In this document: positions 1-12,164 of the stretch, one piece after another
How the letters are laid out: each line of letters opens with the position of its first letter
How positions within the stretch are numbered: the first letter of the stretch is position 1
Translations under genes and position numbers: made by a program
Source of the DNA: Persicaria tinctoria
Taxonomy: Eukaryota > Streptophyta > Magnoliopsida > Caryophyllales > Polygonaceae
Assembly: GCA_037127255.1 (NCBI GenBank)
Contig: JBANSL010000007.1
Location: forward strand, 66,185,538 to 66,249,537
Length of the DNA stretch: 64,000 bases
Direction: 5' to 3'
The notes under the pieces: generated by a model
Databases searched by the model: none
What the model was told of the DNA's origin: nothing
The model's input: the letters and a program-made list of their open reading frames with translations, nothing else

Positions 1-329
1 GGATCCTAATAACCATGGATATATGAAGAGTGGCCTTAATATGCAATATGCTGATAACATTAACGGCATGGCCCAGTAGCTAATGGGATGCTCAACTGAG
101 ATTTTGCCTAATTGTTCATGCACTACGGCTGGATGCTCAAATTAGTGTCTTGGTTTGTTAAATTAGATTTGTTCATGCACTTCAACTGAGATTTTTAATG
201 CAATTTGCTACTGGCTAGCTACTGTAATGGGATTTTATGTACATTAATTTGCTACTCACTACTGTAATAATATTTTATAATGGGATTATGTATTTTAATT
301 TGGAATTAATTGGATAGTTTTTTAATCTT
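1..329. other. AT-rich DNA without gene
   Basis: No coding signal, RNA gene or clear repeat boundary is visible. The first six bases are a BamHI site, which may be coincidence. Confidence 0.5.
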
Positions 330-509
330 TTTTTACGAGGGACAAATCCCGTCCCGTCCCGATCCCGTCCCGTCCCGTGAGGGATAAGACCCGGCGGGAT
401 TTGAAAAAAAATATATCAATCCCGTCCCGATCCCGTCCCGCAAAAAGTACGAGGGACGGGACGCGGGATTACCCCAATCCCGTCCCATCCCGTCCCATGC
501 CCACCCCTA
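330..509. mobile_element. hAT-like terminus with GTCCC repeats
   Basis: The stretch is built from GTCCC/GGGAC iterations in both orientations and ends in CCCACCCCTA at 500-509. Read on the minus strand this is TAGGGGTGGG, the start typical of the plant hAT-like elements found elsewhere in this window. The eight bases after it (CCTCTTAC) would be the TSD, but no matching copy is seen to the left, so the other end is either outside the window or lost. The short ORF at 377-583 is only a translation of these repeats. Confidence 0.4.
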
Positions 510-1545
510 CCTCTTACTATAGAAATCCTCTTATTGTGGAGACTTTTAATCTTCGTCTTTCATTTTACATCAAAGGCTATTAAAGTTCCATTAAGTAAAG
601 ATTTAAAAAAATAAATAATAAACAATAGATTGAAAAGCCAAGGCAATTTTCATGAAAGGTGTCAAGCAATTAAACATAACACATCCCATTGAAAAAAAAT
701 TAATTAACCATATCAAGATGAAGCAAACACATTAAACATCATCAGTCATGAAAGATCAAACTTGCTCCTTTATAATTACACATAAATTATTCCTAATGCA
801 GATTCAGTTTCAAATTCAGCAAAGGCCGGTTTCTCTTTATATTCCTCAAGTGGTATAATCTTTTGGGCAAGAGAGTTGGCCCAAAAATCGGACCTAACTC
901 AAGTCTGACCCGCTAAAATGGACCAAGATATTATCATAGGTCCGGTCCAAGCCCGCCTATGCTCATGTCTAATTATACAGAGTAAATAAAGAAGAAGTCG
1001 CTTGTGGCATGTTTCAGCTTCTCCTTAATTGTAGTAATATTTTTAACCAATTATATTTTCCCTATTAATTAATACAATATACGAAATAGAAATATATATA
1101 CTCAAGATAAGAATTTTTTTAAATAGAATTTCACTTAATCAAGATAGAAACATATTATCAGATGTTATGGACGGTTGCCCGTATTGCACTTGTTCAAGGT
1201 CGGTCCTACGGACAAGAATTAGCTAATGAAACCAGCTAGATAATGAAGTTAGTTAGCTTTTATATATCACTAATAATGATGGTTGGGATGTAAAGAAAAA
1301 ATTAGTTCACTGTGTTTTCTGCGATTGTCAAGTAGAATCAACAAATCTCATGGACTGTGTGTTTTGAAAAACCAATTTCTTGCATAAGTAGGTATGATTT
1401 TATTATCAAACCAATATATTCCTTGGTTTCTGTTTGCAAAAACTAAATATAGCTTGAGAAAGTTTGTGTCGCAGGCCATTTTTTCAGGCCAAATTAAAAA
1501 AACTGTCCACAAATTTATTTTATTGGTAAAAAGTTCATCTACTAA
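510..1545. other. AT-rich intergenic DNA
   Basis: No credible gene. A short GGTCC/GGACC-rich stretch at about 870-973 ends in GCTCATGTCTA, which could be an eroded hAT terminus, but no partner end or TSD was found. Confidence 0.4.
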
Positions 1546-1940
1546 ACTCTAATCTCAGCTAGGTCCCCCCTCTTCTACTCCTTCCTTTTTCCCCGATTCC
1601 TTTTCCCGACAATCCAGATCTCGAAGGCGATTGACGGGAGGAAATCGTTGTGTCTCCTATCAAAGGTAAATTCAAACCTACAAACTAGTATAGCAAGCAA
1701 GTAAGAGGTCGATCCCACGGAGAATCAAGTATTACTAAGTTATGTGTATTTACCAATTAGTGAAAGGGGGTTTTGATGATTGAATTGAAATAGAAAGAAA
1801 ATAAAATAAGCTATAAACAGATTGATGCAAAACAATTTAGAGAAGATCGATCTACCTACAAATATCCATTTTATTTGGTTGAATTGATATTGTCACTTTT
1901 TCTTGTCCTTTTATGATTCCTATGAATGCCCTTATCCCGA
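1546..1940. mobile_element. LTR-retroelement remnant hosting solo LTR
   Basis: The block contains GGTCGATCCCACGGAG at about 1708, a motif common near LTR/UTR borders of plant Athila/Tat-type elements, preceded by a pyrimidine-rich tract. It is the left flank of the solo LTR inserted at 1946. No ORF survives. Confidence 0.35.
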
Positions 1941-1945
1941 CCTAA

Positions 1946-4900
1946 TGTAAAGGCCCGGATTTTTAAACCCAATTTTTTTTTCGGAAAAAGAAATTAAAAG
2001 TGAATTTAAATCGGATTTAATTCGAATATTTCAAGGAAAACTCGTCATTAATTTGCTAAATCAAAATTGAAAATCTTAAAGCGAATTCCGGCCTAAATTT
2101 TTACTTTAAGGATCGAATCCGTCTTTCTTTTCGGGATTCAAAAATTCATTTGATTGCAATATTTTATTTAGAAATTTTTTTTTATTTTTATTTTTGGGGG
2201 CTTTTGGGACCACTCCCTCACCCTTCATTTTCGATCAGCAAAGGACAGACATGCTACAACCCCCTAGCCCTCCAGCTTTTCCCCACCTTACCCCTGCTTC
2301 TTCAGTCTTCACCTCTGAATTTCCACAAAGCTACAGATTCACCCACACCCTCTTCCCTCACTTCTTACGTTCCCCTTTAACTCCAAGAACATGGCTTTGC
2401 TGTTGATTTTGCTAACACCACCTCCCATGTCCTTTCTCTGCCGACACCGCCACTTCACCGCCTCCTAGCAACCACCACAATCGCCTGCGCCACTCCGTTT
2501 CCGAGCGTTGTTCCGGGCACCAGGAGCCCCCGTTTCGAGCAGCGAGAGCGGGCAGCAAGTCCGAGTCCCCTCTCCGAAGTCAGCCCAGGAGCAACCCGGA
2601 GTCACCGACGCCGTCTCTCGCGCCTCCTCCTTCCCGATTTTGGTTCGAGTACCCCGTGAGCCTTCCTTCCTCTCTTTCCAATCTAAACTCAGTAAATCTC
2701 CTACTTTAATCCTTCTACCGTCATCCTAGGCCAAGAGCCCCCTCGTTCCGAGTCTCCGGCGAAGCTAATCGAGGCTCCGAGAACCTCCGGAGAGCCCTCG
2801 CATCCGCATCTAATCCCCTCGGTGAGAGCCTCTCTCCCTTCCCTTTATTTGTTCAATTTCTGGTCTCTCGTGTCGGGTTGGGTGGTCGGAGTTGGGCATC
2901 GTCGCCGACGAGCCTCCTTCCCTCCCTTTCCCTTTCCGTCGTTTCGAACAGGAGCCTCCCAAGGAGGGAGATGAACAGTGTCTCACCTTAAACCGGTTTT
3001 CTGTTTTGAAATGTGGGTTCGGTTCAGTTTTTATTTTTATGAAAACCAGTGAACCGGTTCAGTTTTAAAGGAAATGAACCTTGGGCCTCTTGGATCCGGG
3101 AATTAACAAAAGGGTTGGGCCTTTTAGGCCTAAAATGTGTTAAATGGAATTATAAGGACTTATGAATATATTTTATGAATATATAAGATAAATGGGATAA
3201 TATATTATATTATATTATTGTTGAGATTTAAAAATATCATATATTATATAAATTCTTTTTATTGAGATTTAAGGTATAATGTTTGGATTTGGATTCGGAT
3301 TTAAAAAAAAGGTTTGGAAATGGATTTAATAAAACTAAAAGAGGAATTTTGGAAAGACCTTAACCTTGTCGAGTTTATTTTGATAAAATAAGTAACGGGT
3401 CGATTTTAAAAGACGATGTTTTATAAGTGATTTTGGGAAAGTAAATTGAGAGTTATTTTTTTTAAAGATGATTTGATCTAACTTGAGGTTTTAAAGGAGT
3501 TTTGGGAAATCTTGCGAAAATGACTTACCTTGCCTGACTTGGTGAATAAACTTGTTGACTTGTGTGTGATATTATACGCTTTAAGTAACATTAGAAGTAG
3601 CCTTATTTATATTACTCATATATGTGTTAGGTGATGATCTGTGACATGTTGGCTTCCGTATAACTAGTTGTTGCCTTTTGCTGTTCTGCACTTCTAGGTA
3701 AGTCTCTTCGGAGCTTACTCAGATTGAATAGAGCTATTCCCTGCTTTAGGTGCATGATATACTAGGTGTTGCATTCATGATCAGCATGCCATGCAGTACC
3801 ATGCTAGGTTGCATTGATCGTTGAGCATTCTATTTCTCTATGTGTATGTAAACAGAACGGCCGTTATCTGTGAAGTAACTAGAGTCATTGCTAGGGTCAT
3901 AGGGTAGCCCAGCCTCATCGGGTACCCTGAGCCAATCGAGTCATGAACTTCCTTATATTATGTAGGGCTGGGTCAAAACTACCAATACAAACCAACCAAT
4001 TCCGTACCAACCGAACCAATTTAAATTGGCACCGATTAAATTGGTTACCAATTATATTGGTATGGTATTACCGAACCAATTCATCAAAGTTGGTTGGTAA
4101 TGGTAATTTAGTTGGCGAAATTGGTATTACCATTACCAACCGATTATATATAAATATATTTAAAAAATTATATTATATATATATATATTACTAAAAGAAT
4201 AGAAATGAGGGGATAGATTTTTGATGCAGAATATCCATTAAAGAATAAAAAATTAATATTCCGCATACATTTTAATATTTAGATTTAGGGTTCCTCCTGA
4301 ATTGTATGAATTGATATTTAATTCGGTAAGTGCGTTTATTTTGGTACTTATTTTTTATTTAATTTGGAGTTGCATGCTATTATTACGAAGAACTTGGTAT
4401 TTTACCATTACCAACTATTACCAACCGATTATATCGGTTACCAATTAAATTGGTACACGAGCTTTTATGGTTGGTAATGGTATGAAATTTATCATTACCA
4501 ATTTTAATTGGTTGGTAGACGGTAAGGGTGAAAACTAATTGGTAATATACCAATTCCACCCCTAATATTATGATATGTCTGCTGGCTTTATTGTGGAGCG
4601 GGTTAGGCATGCGTGCCGCCCAATTATGAATGAATGCATTCACGAGCTGGCCAGTCTCCACCTATCGGAAGGGGTGGAGGTAGGAGAGGGATATACCACT
4701 TGGTATTCTGTGCTAAGGCCTTATTATTATTATGCACTTGATCTTAGGAGCATGTTAGTGTGTTAATATTCCGTCATGCATCTAGAAGCATCTTTATTAG
4801 GAATAGCGTATATGTGTGCTTATGGTTGGGATGCAGAGTTAAGTGGGCATCGATCTGATCCCGCCCCATATCAAATTTTTTAGGTATTATTTATGTTCAT

Positions 4901-5284
4901 CCTATCGGTGATGTTTGCTTATTGCGCGGGTCATTTTGTCGGCGGAGAGTGAGCGCTGGAGTTATAGACTTCACCAGACTCTGATTACATTTTTGGATTT
5001 TCACTTTAGACTCCGTTTTGACCCGGCTCTGCCGTGGCACCCTCTTGTATTACACTTATTTCCGCTAGTCGCACTATTTCTGATTTCCACGCTTAGACTT
5101 ACGACATGTACAGGGGACTTCCCCGGGGATTCCAACGATCCCTTCGATTTTGGGTACGAAATCCCCCTTTGAAAACATTAAAGTAGGTTACGAAACCTTC
5201 AACCTGTACTCGGGGTGCAAGGTCCTTACGAGGGGTTTTATCCCTCGAAACGTAACCTGGGAATCATAATCCTGGGCCGTTACA
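1946..5284 (+). mobile_element. Solo LTR, Ty3-type long-LTR family
   Basis: It starts TGTAAAGGCCCGG and ends GGGCCGTTACA, so both ends are TG/CA-type with short inverted ends. It is flanked by the perfect 5-bp TSD CCTAA (1941-1945 and 5285-5289). There is no internal domain, so this is a solo LTR left by LTR-LTR recombination. Orientation is set by the copy at 56825, where the initiator-Met primer site follows the GTTACA end. A 602-bp hAT element plus its 8-bp TSD lies within it. Without these it is 2729 bp, nearly identical in length to the 2727-bp solo LTR at 32138. It has a GC-rich, gene-like segment (about 2400-2950) whose sequence is not shared with the 32138 copy, and a conserved 3' third from about 3690. 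Confidence 0.93.
3963..4564. mobile_element. hAT-type MITE nested in LTR
   Basis: A 602-bp element starting TAGGGCTGGG and ending CCACCCCTA, flanked by the perfect 8-bp TSD ATATTATG (3955-3962, 4565-4572). The solo LTR at 34128-34160 has the same surrounding sequence with one ATATTATG and no insert, which is a natural empty site. The interior is full of ACCAATT/AATTGGT iterations and can fold on itself. No transposase is encoded. Confidence 0.95.
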
Positions 5285-5639
5285 CCTAATATAGTTACTA
5301 GTCCAATCAGTCCTAGAAACACTTACTGATTGAACAGTCCCTCAGAAAAGGATTTAACCCAATCGATAGCCTCGGAAAAAAGTGTGGCAAAAGCCCATCA
5401 TGGGGTGGCAAAAAACTTCTAGCTTCGGCACTGCGACGGCAAATGTGGGGGTGGCGAACCAGGCGGTAGCAAAATTTAGTAGCTTCGGCAAATAGCCGTC
5501 GCAAAACAATTAGCCACGGCTAAGCGACGGCAAAGCGACCCCTATTAAAAACATCCCACATTTGCCACGGCAAGTAGCCGTAGCTAAAGTGTGGGTAGAA
5601 AATAAAATAAAAACCCTGCTTTTTAGCCCGGATTCTTCA

Positions 5640-6499
5640 GACCCGGGCTAAAAAGTACAATTTTTTTAAAAAAAAATAATACGCACAATTTATATAATTA
5701 TATATATATATAATAAAATTTCATTAATTATACAAAATTTACATATATAATAAAATGTCAAAACTACATAATTTATATACAATAAATACATAAAATTTAC
5801 ATATAAAATAAAAGGTAAAAAACTACATAATTTATAAACCAAAAAAATGTCCAAACCTAATTTTGAGCATGGAAGATTTTTCATTATAAGATTTTCACAT
5901 GAAAACTGAACCTCCACTCAAAATTGTCCAGCAATGTCGACCAAGACAAGCAGCCTACCGTGACTTTGACTCTCTTGTTGACACTTTGTGGATGTTGGGC
6001 ATTTCCTGAACTTGGTTTTCCTGGTGACAAGTAAAACATAAATGCAAGACTTACATACTGATCAAGACAAATTCAAGACACTCAATAAATCAGAAAAGAG
6101 AGAACGTATATACTTGAAAAAATCATTCTGAAGGAATAGCTAGGTGTTACAAGTGATGAGCCATTTATGAAATAGCTTAAGTGAATTTTTATAATTTTTA
6201 ACGGATATAAAATTAAGCAGCTGATTAAATATCTAGATTTCACGCTAGGCTTTGGCCTTTAGATGCAGATGAAGCAAATGAAACTATCAGATTATAAGTA
6301 AGTGTGAAAACCAGGTGCAGATATTAGCAATTATAATGGATGTGTACCAAGTGAATTGAGAGCTTGAGATCAAGTTGTGCAAAACTTATGGGGAAACAAA
6401 GGAAGAATTTGTTTAAGGCCAAAGTATGATTCAATACTTAAAAAGGCCAAAGTATGATTCAGTGCCACAACCAAAAAGAATAGAATGCCAGCAAAACTA
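5640..6499. other. AT-rich interior with possible last exon
   Basis: Mostly AT-rich non-coding DNA. On the minus strand a good acceptor (CACCAG) at about 6021 precedes a GC-balanced stretch running to about 5930, which may be the last exon of the gene model at 7760-9187. The two possible reading frames disagree, so I do not call it. Confidence 0.3.
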
Positions 6500-6507
6500 C
6501 AAACAAG

Positions 6508-7082
6508 TAGAGATGGAAATCAACACACGGAGACCCGATCCATCCATTAATGCACTCCAAATATGTGGATGAAAACCCGAATAAATGGATAAATAAGTGG
6601 ATGATGGATTAATGGATGATGGATCGGATCGGATATGGATGAAGGGGGGTCCAATCCACCACCCGATCCACCACCCGATCCATCACCCGATCCACCCACC
6701 CGATCCACTAAAATTGCTTATTATATGTAGTTTTATCATATCTTTTATGCAACTTATATATTATATGTAACTTTATTTACTAGTTTGAGTTTTTATTTTT
6801 TGTGTAAGTTATGAATGATGAGTAATTTAAATTTAATATATTGAAATTTTATTTATTTTTATTAAGTTTTATTTTCATTTTGAAAATTACGGTGAACATT
6901 TACATGAAATTGCTCACCCATATATTTCACCCGATCCACCCAATAACCCGCGGATGATGGATGGATCGGATATGGATGGAAGGGTTAGTGGATGATGGGT
7001 GGATCGGGTGGAAGAAATTTCTTAATGGATCGGGTGATGGAATGGGTACATCCACCCATAACCCGATCCATTTCCATTTCTA
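6508..7082. mobile_element. hAT-type MITE, 575 bp
   Basis: Terminal inverted repeats TAGAGATGGAAAT and ATTTCCATTTCTA (one mismatch) are bounded by the perfect 8-bp TSD CAAACAAG (6500-6507, 7083-7090). The interior carries repeated GATCCACCC / GGGTGGATC blocks. No coding sequence. It sits within the CACTA-like region, between the inferred exon 4 and a possible exon 5 of the captured gene. Confidence 0.95.
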
Positions 7083-7153
7083 CAAACAAGTACATGTAAA
7101 TAACTTGAAAGGTCTTTCATATTGTCTCTTCTAAAAGTTTTTTCTCCTATTAA

Positions 7154-7172
7154 GGGGGGGGGGGGGGGGGGG
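7154..7172 (+). repeat. G19 homopolymer
   Basis: Nineteen consecutive G residues in AT-rich DNA. Length is probably polymorphic and prone to sequencing error. Confidence 0.9.
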
Positions 7173-7759
7173 AAGTTAAGTTATCACTATTCGCAAACCA
7201 GAAAAATCTAATCACATTTCAAAAATAAATCCAAAAAGATAATAATACTTGTTCCAAGACTTAAGGGAAAACTGTATCTCTATACATGTCAAGGTTGACA
7301 CCCTCTATTTGACTTAAAACATGAAGATTCATCCCAACCTGAGAACGAAATATATAGAGCAAAGTACAAGTCTCGTAAGTGTCCTAGCCACCATAGCTGA
7401 GTGATTTATCAGTTTCAGGATATAGTGATATTATCAAACACTAAAACATAAAACCGCAATACAATAAAGATAGAAAGGTAAAAAAGTTGTCAAACAAGAG
7501 ACGCAACAACATCTCCATTCTTCCAGGTTTCTTATGAAATCTCCACACTCCACACAAAACCAAATTGCAATATTGATACAAATCTATAGAGTCCCAGTAA
7601 AAGGAATAAAAATCAGCAAAAGAATCAATAAAAGAGGCGCTTGGAACTGAAACCCTAAATTAAGACAGAAGATCAATTAAAAAAACTCAAACTAATAAGG
7701 AAGAGGGGCCGATGACATAACATATAAATGAGGAGAAAAATGAATGTAGAAACAAACAC

Positions 7760-9187
7760 CTCTTCCATGGCATTGGTATAAATGAGAAAAAATCATCACT
7801 GTCCCTTCCTTGGTCCTTAAGTGTTGATGGCCTCCTGTTGACCCACTCATAATTTTCCTGATCAAATTAATACAGAAGTTGCATATTACCTTAAGAATCT
7901 ATATACATAATGATTCACATCTCAATTAGTAATTGAACACACTAACAAGATACACACCATTTAGATGTGTAAGTTCCCTTATTGCACATATAAGCAAAAA
8001 AAAAGGGTGGAAATAGATAAATCGAGGGTGAAATATTATTCAATAACGGAAAAACAAGCATTTTCCCAAATCAGCTATGGATCTACTTTGTGAAGTAATA
8101 TAGTCACCTAAGGACGCAATAAGACACCCTTGTGACACAAAGTGGTGTACCAAAGCACTAATTCCCTCAAGAAATTGAACTATAGTAGCATCAACAAGTG
8201 ACTCATATTTATCAAACCATCAATTAGAAAACAAACTCAAGAGGTCATAAAAGCATATTATCCACCTCTTAAGCGCGAGTGAGTTACTAAAGAGGAAAAC
8301 AAGATTTGTAGATAAACCTGCAAAAATGTATGAACCATCTAGCCAGATTATCCAACTTGTTCTGCTACCATGAATCATCTAGCTATATTTTGTTCCACTA
8401 CTTCATCTAGTTTATTATGTATTTAAACAAACAGGAGCCCACAGTTCTTCATCCAATTTTCAACAATACTAAGGGGCAGGGATAAAAGGGCTAAGAAAGT
8501 CAATTATTGTGAATGACAACTCAATAACCGAGCCTAACCTTGTTGAGTAAGGACGACTTCTCATGAATGCTACTTTCAAGAGCTCCTGTCACTATATTGA
8601 GAAGATGGCCAAGTAATCCTAGCACTGGCTGTTGTTGTCTCGATGATTCACCATAATCACCTTGATAATTAGAAACCTAAAAAATTAAAAGAAAAGGCAA
8701 CAGAAGAACAATGGATTAATACCTCCTCTTAAAAGAAGAAATGTGGCCACAGAAAGGTAAGCATTGTTAAACAACTAGTACAACAAGGCAAGTCCTAACA
8801 ACAAACCTGTAATCTTAACGATTTCTTCATGACTGAATAATATAGGTACGAGCTTAGGCTAGAGCACAAACGAAACTTCAAAATTCCGACCCCCATTGAT
8901 TATAACCTCCATTGGTCGACTATAACAACACAATTAGAGGTGGCGTAGGGTTTAAATCCAGAGCGAAATCATTGATATAATCTATTCACTTTCCTAAATT
9001 ACTCCCACTACATCGAGTGAAGATCCGAAACCTTCAAAAAACAAAGTCGGAGAGTTCAAATCCAAAGCTAAATCAAATCCAGGAACTAAATTCCAAAAAA
9101 GGTAAGATCTAGTGTACGAAAAGAGAGAAAGAAATGAAATCACCTGCTCAATCTGCCTCTCAACTCCCCTTGTCTGAACTCAGCCAT
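7760..9187 (-). CDS. Unrecognised spliced gene or captured fragment
   Basis: Four exons on the minus strand join with consistent phase and consensus GT/AG borders: 9187-9144 (starts ATG), 8832-8807, 8660-8539 and 7857-7760. Together they encode about 96 residues without a stop, beginning MAEFRQGELRGRL. Exon 3 gives a hydrophobic run VLGLLGHLLNIVTGALE and exon 4 ends DDFFSFIPMPWK. I do not recognise the family. The upstream stretch to about 9480 is pyrimidine-rich on the coding strand and looks like a plant 5' UTR/promoter. A last exon may lie at about 5930-6021. An alternative exon 3 acceptor at 8677 would create an immediate stop. The model lies between CACTA-like sub-terminal repeats, so it is either a transduplicated host gene or an element-borne gene. 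Exons were found by eye. Confidence 0.5.
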
Positions 9188-9808
9188 TGTCGAAGGATCT
9201 TGAGCACACAGGAACCCTAGCACCCGTCCATCTCTCTCAGATATGTTCTCGCTTTACCTGCCTCGCTCTGCGTTGATCCCGAACCCTAGCACACGAGAAA
9301 TAGCCACGAATCCTCTCCTTTCCACGAACGGAGTCACGACTAGCCAATCGCCCCCAAGGTCGGCCATGGATGGATCTGAGGGTCAAGAAGGAGATGGATG
9401 AGCAGAGATTTAGAAAAACGAGCGAGAGAGAAGAAAACTTCAGATCTGAGAGTTTAGTTTTTAGATCTGAGAACGAGGAAGGCAAGACGGTGGGCTGGCG
9501 ATTAAACGCTAGGTATAGGTTTCTTTTTTTTTAAATAAAATCAGCTTCGGAAAGTCCATTGTCGTAGCTATGGCATGGCAAAAGGGTGGCAATGGCCACG
9601 GCGAACCCATGCCGAAGCTAGTTGGCGTAGCAAATTTCTTATTTTTTGTACTGGTAGCTACGGCAACACCCCCGAAGCTACTGTTTTGGTTTTTTTTCTA
9701 GGATGTAACACTTGTTGTAGCTGACGTCGTGGCAAAAGGGTATCAATTGCCACAGCATATGCCTACCGAAGCTACCAAGGGTGGAAAATTTAATTATTTT
9801 TTGTAGTG

Positions 9809-10880
9809 TTAAGACCAGATATTAACCAAGGTATTTGCAATCCCTAAAGAGAGATTTAACAAAACATCCAACTTCCTACCCATCCAATTAGTTCAATAGA
9901 AACATAAACTCTGCAAGCAATAAACATGTGAGTCACTCTTGACAATAGATAATGAAGTCAATATCAAGAGGTAAAAACATAAGGAGAGTAAATCACACAT
10001 ATAAGCAAAGGAATTATAAATGAATACAATAAGGCTAAAACAACCTCACAAGGGTCATGTTTTGTAGGATTTCAATCATACTCAAGCTCAATCATACATA
10101 CTCAATTACATCACAAGATCATGCTTCATAAGAAAACCTTTCAAGGTGATCAGGCTAAGCAATTCAAATTCATCGTAGGATTTACAAGCTCATGCCATAA
10201 GAATGTAGAGGTTCGCTAACTAAGGTGGGTATTTGAACCTATATATTGCAATGCATGATATTTTTGTTTTTTTTTCAAGTGCAATATATGCGGAAAATTA
10301 AATATGACAACATAAATAAACATTATAACATAAGTAAACATGATATGCAAACTCTATCTATATGCAATGCAATCCCTCCTCCACACTTAAACCTTTCATT
10401 GTCCTTAATGAAACATAAAAGACACGAAAAAATATAAAACGTAGAGGAAGAGACAAATGAAATACTCATAATGTGGCGGATGAGTAGGCTCATGAACTTT
10501 CATAGACAGCCAAAAACTGACGTGTAGAAAGGAGCAGATGGGTCGAATTCGGCCTTGCGGCGGCTGCTGCCTGTAAGCGGCGGCCGCTGCATGCTTATTT
10601 TGCCACGGGTGCCAACGGCGACCTTTCTTAAAAGGTTAGTCTAACCAAAAACTAAAAACAAGGACCTCTTCGGATCTTCATGGAAGCTTCTTCGATCAAC
10701 TAGAAAATCTCATCCAATGTGTCATCAGCCCATGTCTCCTCCTCGGATCAACAGTTACCTGAAATAATCAATAAAAGTGTGTAGAATCCGACTCCACCAA
10801 CATAAAGAGCAAATATGCAAATTGTACTTAAACCATGCATGATACGCATCTTAACTAAGCTAAGTGCAACTTATTATGAC
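9809..10880 (-). mobile_element. Athila/Tat-like retroelement remnant
   Basis: At 10360-10430 the minus strand reads like the CATTAAGGACAATG and AAGTGTGG motif common in the non-coding region of Athila-type elements between the coding part and an LTR. The rest is AT-rich and stop-filled. There is a GC-rich patch at 10550-10620. No boundaries were found. Confidence 0.35.
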
Positions 10881-10883
10881 CAT

Positions 10884-11593
10884 CTAAATGTGTGCTATCA
10901 GCGATGGAGAAATCGAGACGGAGAGAAGAGTCTCAGCAAATCCATTGCCTAGACCGAAACCTTCGATCTGCAATAGGAGATCGAATAAGAGCTTATCCAT
11001 GGCGAAGTTGTTGTCCACCGGCACGTCTTCATCGTCCATGAGGGAGCGGGTGAAGCCTCCGATATGCAACAGGAGATCGATGTCTTCATCCATATCCTAA
11101 TCTTCAATCTCAAATCTGCAACAAGAGACCGCTCCATTGCTCAATGTCTTCTTCCCGCCGCACCAAAGCCTTCGGCCTTCGCTCTCTTCCTCTCTCGCCA
11201 TCGTCGCCCGCGCGTTCCCACATCTGTAGCGGGAATTTCAGCATCGATCATCTGAGGAGGCAACGTCATTTCAGATCTGGCCAAGGAGGCATCCTCCCCC
11301 AAATTCATGTGTAACGGGAATTTCAGCACTAAGCTCCGAGTTTCAGAAATCGGGATGGTTTCAACAATGGCGTTGAATCTCTGCATTACACCATCTTCGT
11401 CTTCGAGCTCTCTCTGACTCTCTCTAAAGCGGGGCCAGCAAAAGATTGGAGGCGGTGGTGGTTGAGCCCTATGGTCTGAGGTTGGAGGCGACGCTGGTGT
11501 TGCCGAGGCAGCGGAGGAAGAGGAGACGATGTAGTGGAGGCGGAGGTTACAGACGGAGGCGATGACGGAGCTCATATCCATTGTTTCCTCCAT
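10884..11593 (-). other. Unrecognised ORFs, possible exon remnant
   Basis: A 150-codon ORF runs 11593-11141 on the minus strand with a real ATG. It has a proline run and a charged C-terminus and matches no family I know. A 69-codon minus ORF (11093-10884) lies downstream. The region is more GC-rich than its surroundings and resembles 5' exon/UTR sequence of a plant gene. It may be a captured or broken gene. The opposite-strand ORFs here are shadows. Confidence 0.3.
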
Positions 11594-12160
11594 CCTTCCT
11601 CTGATCTATTCCTCCTATGTGATCTCGTTATCCCCTAGATCTGATGCAGATCGATCTGATTTCATCAACATCGACAGCTTCGAAGGAATCGAATCTGATC
11701 AAGCAACAGACAACCACCGGCGAATCTCTGAGACGAGGTACGGGATGATCGTTTCTGCTAGTAATTTGTGTCTCGTAGATTTGGATTGGTTCTTCCCATC
11801 TTGGATTGGTAGTAGTTGGAATTACTCCTATCTGGCTAGGCATTTTTGCTTCCCTAATTGAATTCCTTACTGCTGCCGCCTTTTGACTACCTTCTTCTGG
11901 TCTTGTAATTTGTTCTAATTTAAGTAGCAGACGCTAATTGTATCTCTCTTGATAAGCCTTCGTTTTGATCTTTTACTCTCTTTTTTCCCATTAAATTTCT
12001 TTTTTTCTCATGGAAGAGTTGTAGTGTGACATTTTTGTGTGATCTGCTGAAATTAATTCTTATTAGCAAAATTCGTTATGCTGAAATTGCATATATTTCA
12101 TCATTTGAGTATTTTGTGAAATTTTTTTAGCATTTCAACAATTTTTGAAAAAAAAACTAT
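11594..12160. other. AT-rich DNA without gene
   Basis: No domain, RNA or TE boundary visible. The first 270 bp could be a promoter/UTR of the GC-richer segment to the left. Confidence 0.4.
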
Positions 12161-12164
12161 GGTC

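Larger units (their letters stand above)
5290..9808. mobile_element. CACTA-like element, left end unclear
   Basis: The right end, read on the minus strand, begins CACTACAAAAAATAATT, matching the CACTA (En/Spm) terminal motif. Both sides carry dense sub-terminal repeats of the TAGCTTCGG / CCGAAGCTA / GCCACGGC type (5380-5600 and 9540-9780), as expected of CACTA elements. No matching CACTA start was found near 5290-5400, so the left end may be eroded or replaced. The 5290 start is approximate. Cargo: a spliced minus-strand gene model and a hAT MITE. Confidence 0.55.

Noticed and set aside
377..583. 68-codon ORF rich in R, P and S
   Set aside because: It is only a reading of GTCCC repeats in a hAT-like end.
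11562..11861. Plus-strand 99-codon ORF
   Set aside because: Non-ATG-like context, no domain, overlaps UTR-like sequence of the opposite strand; treated as a shadow.
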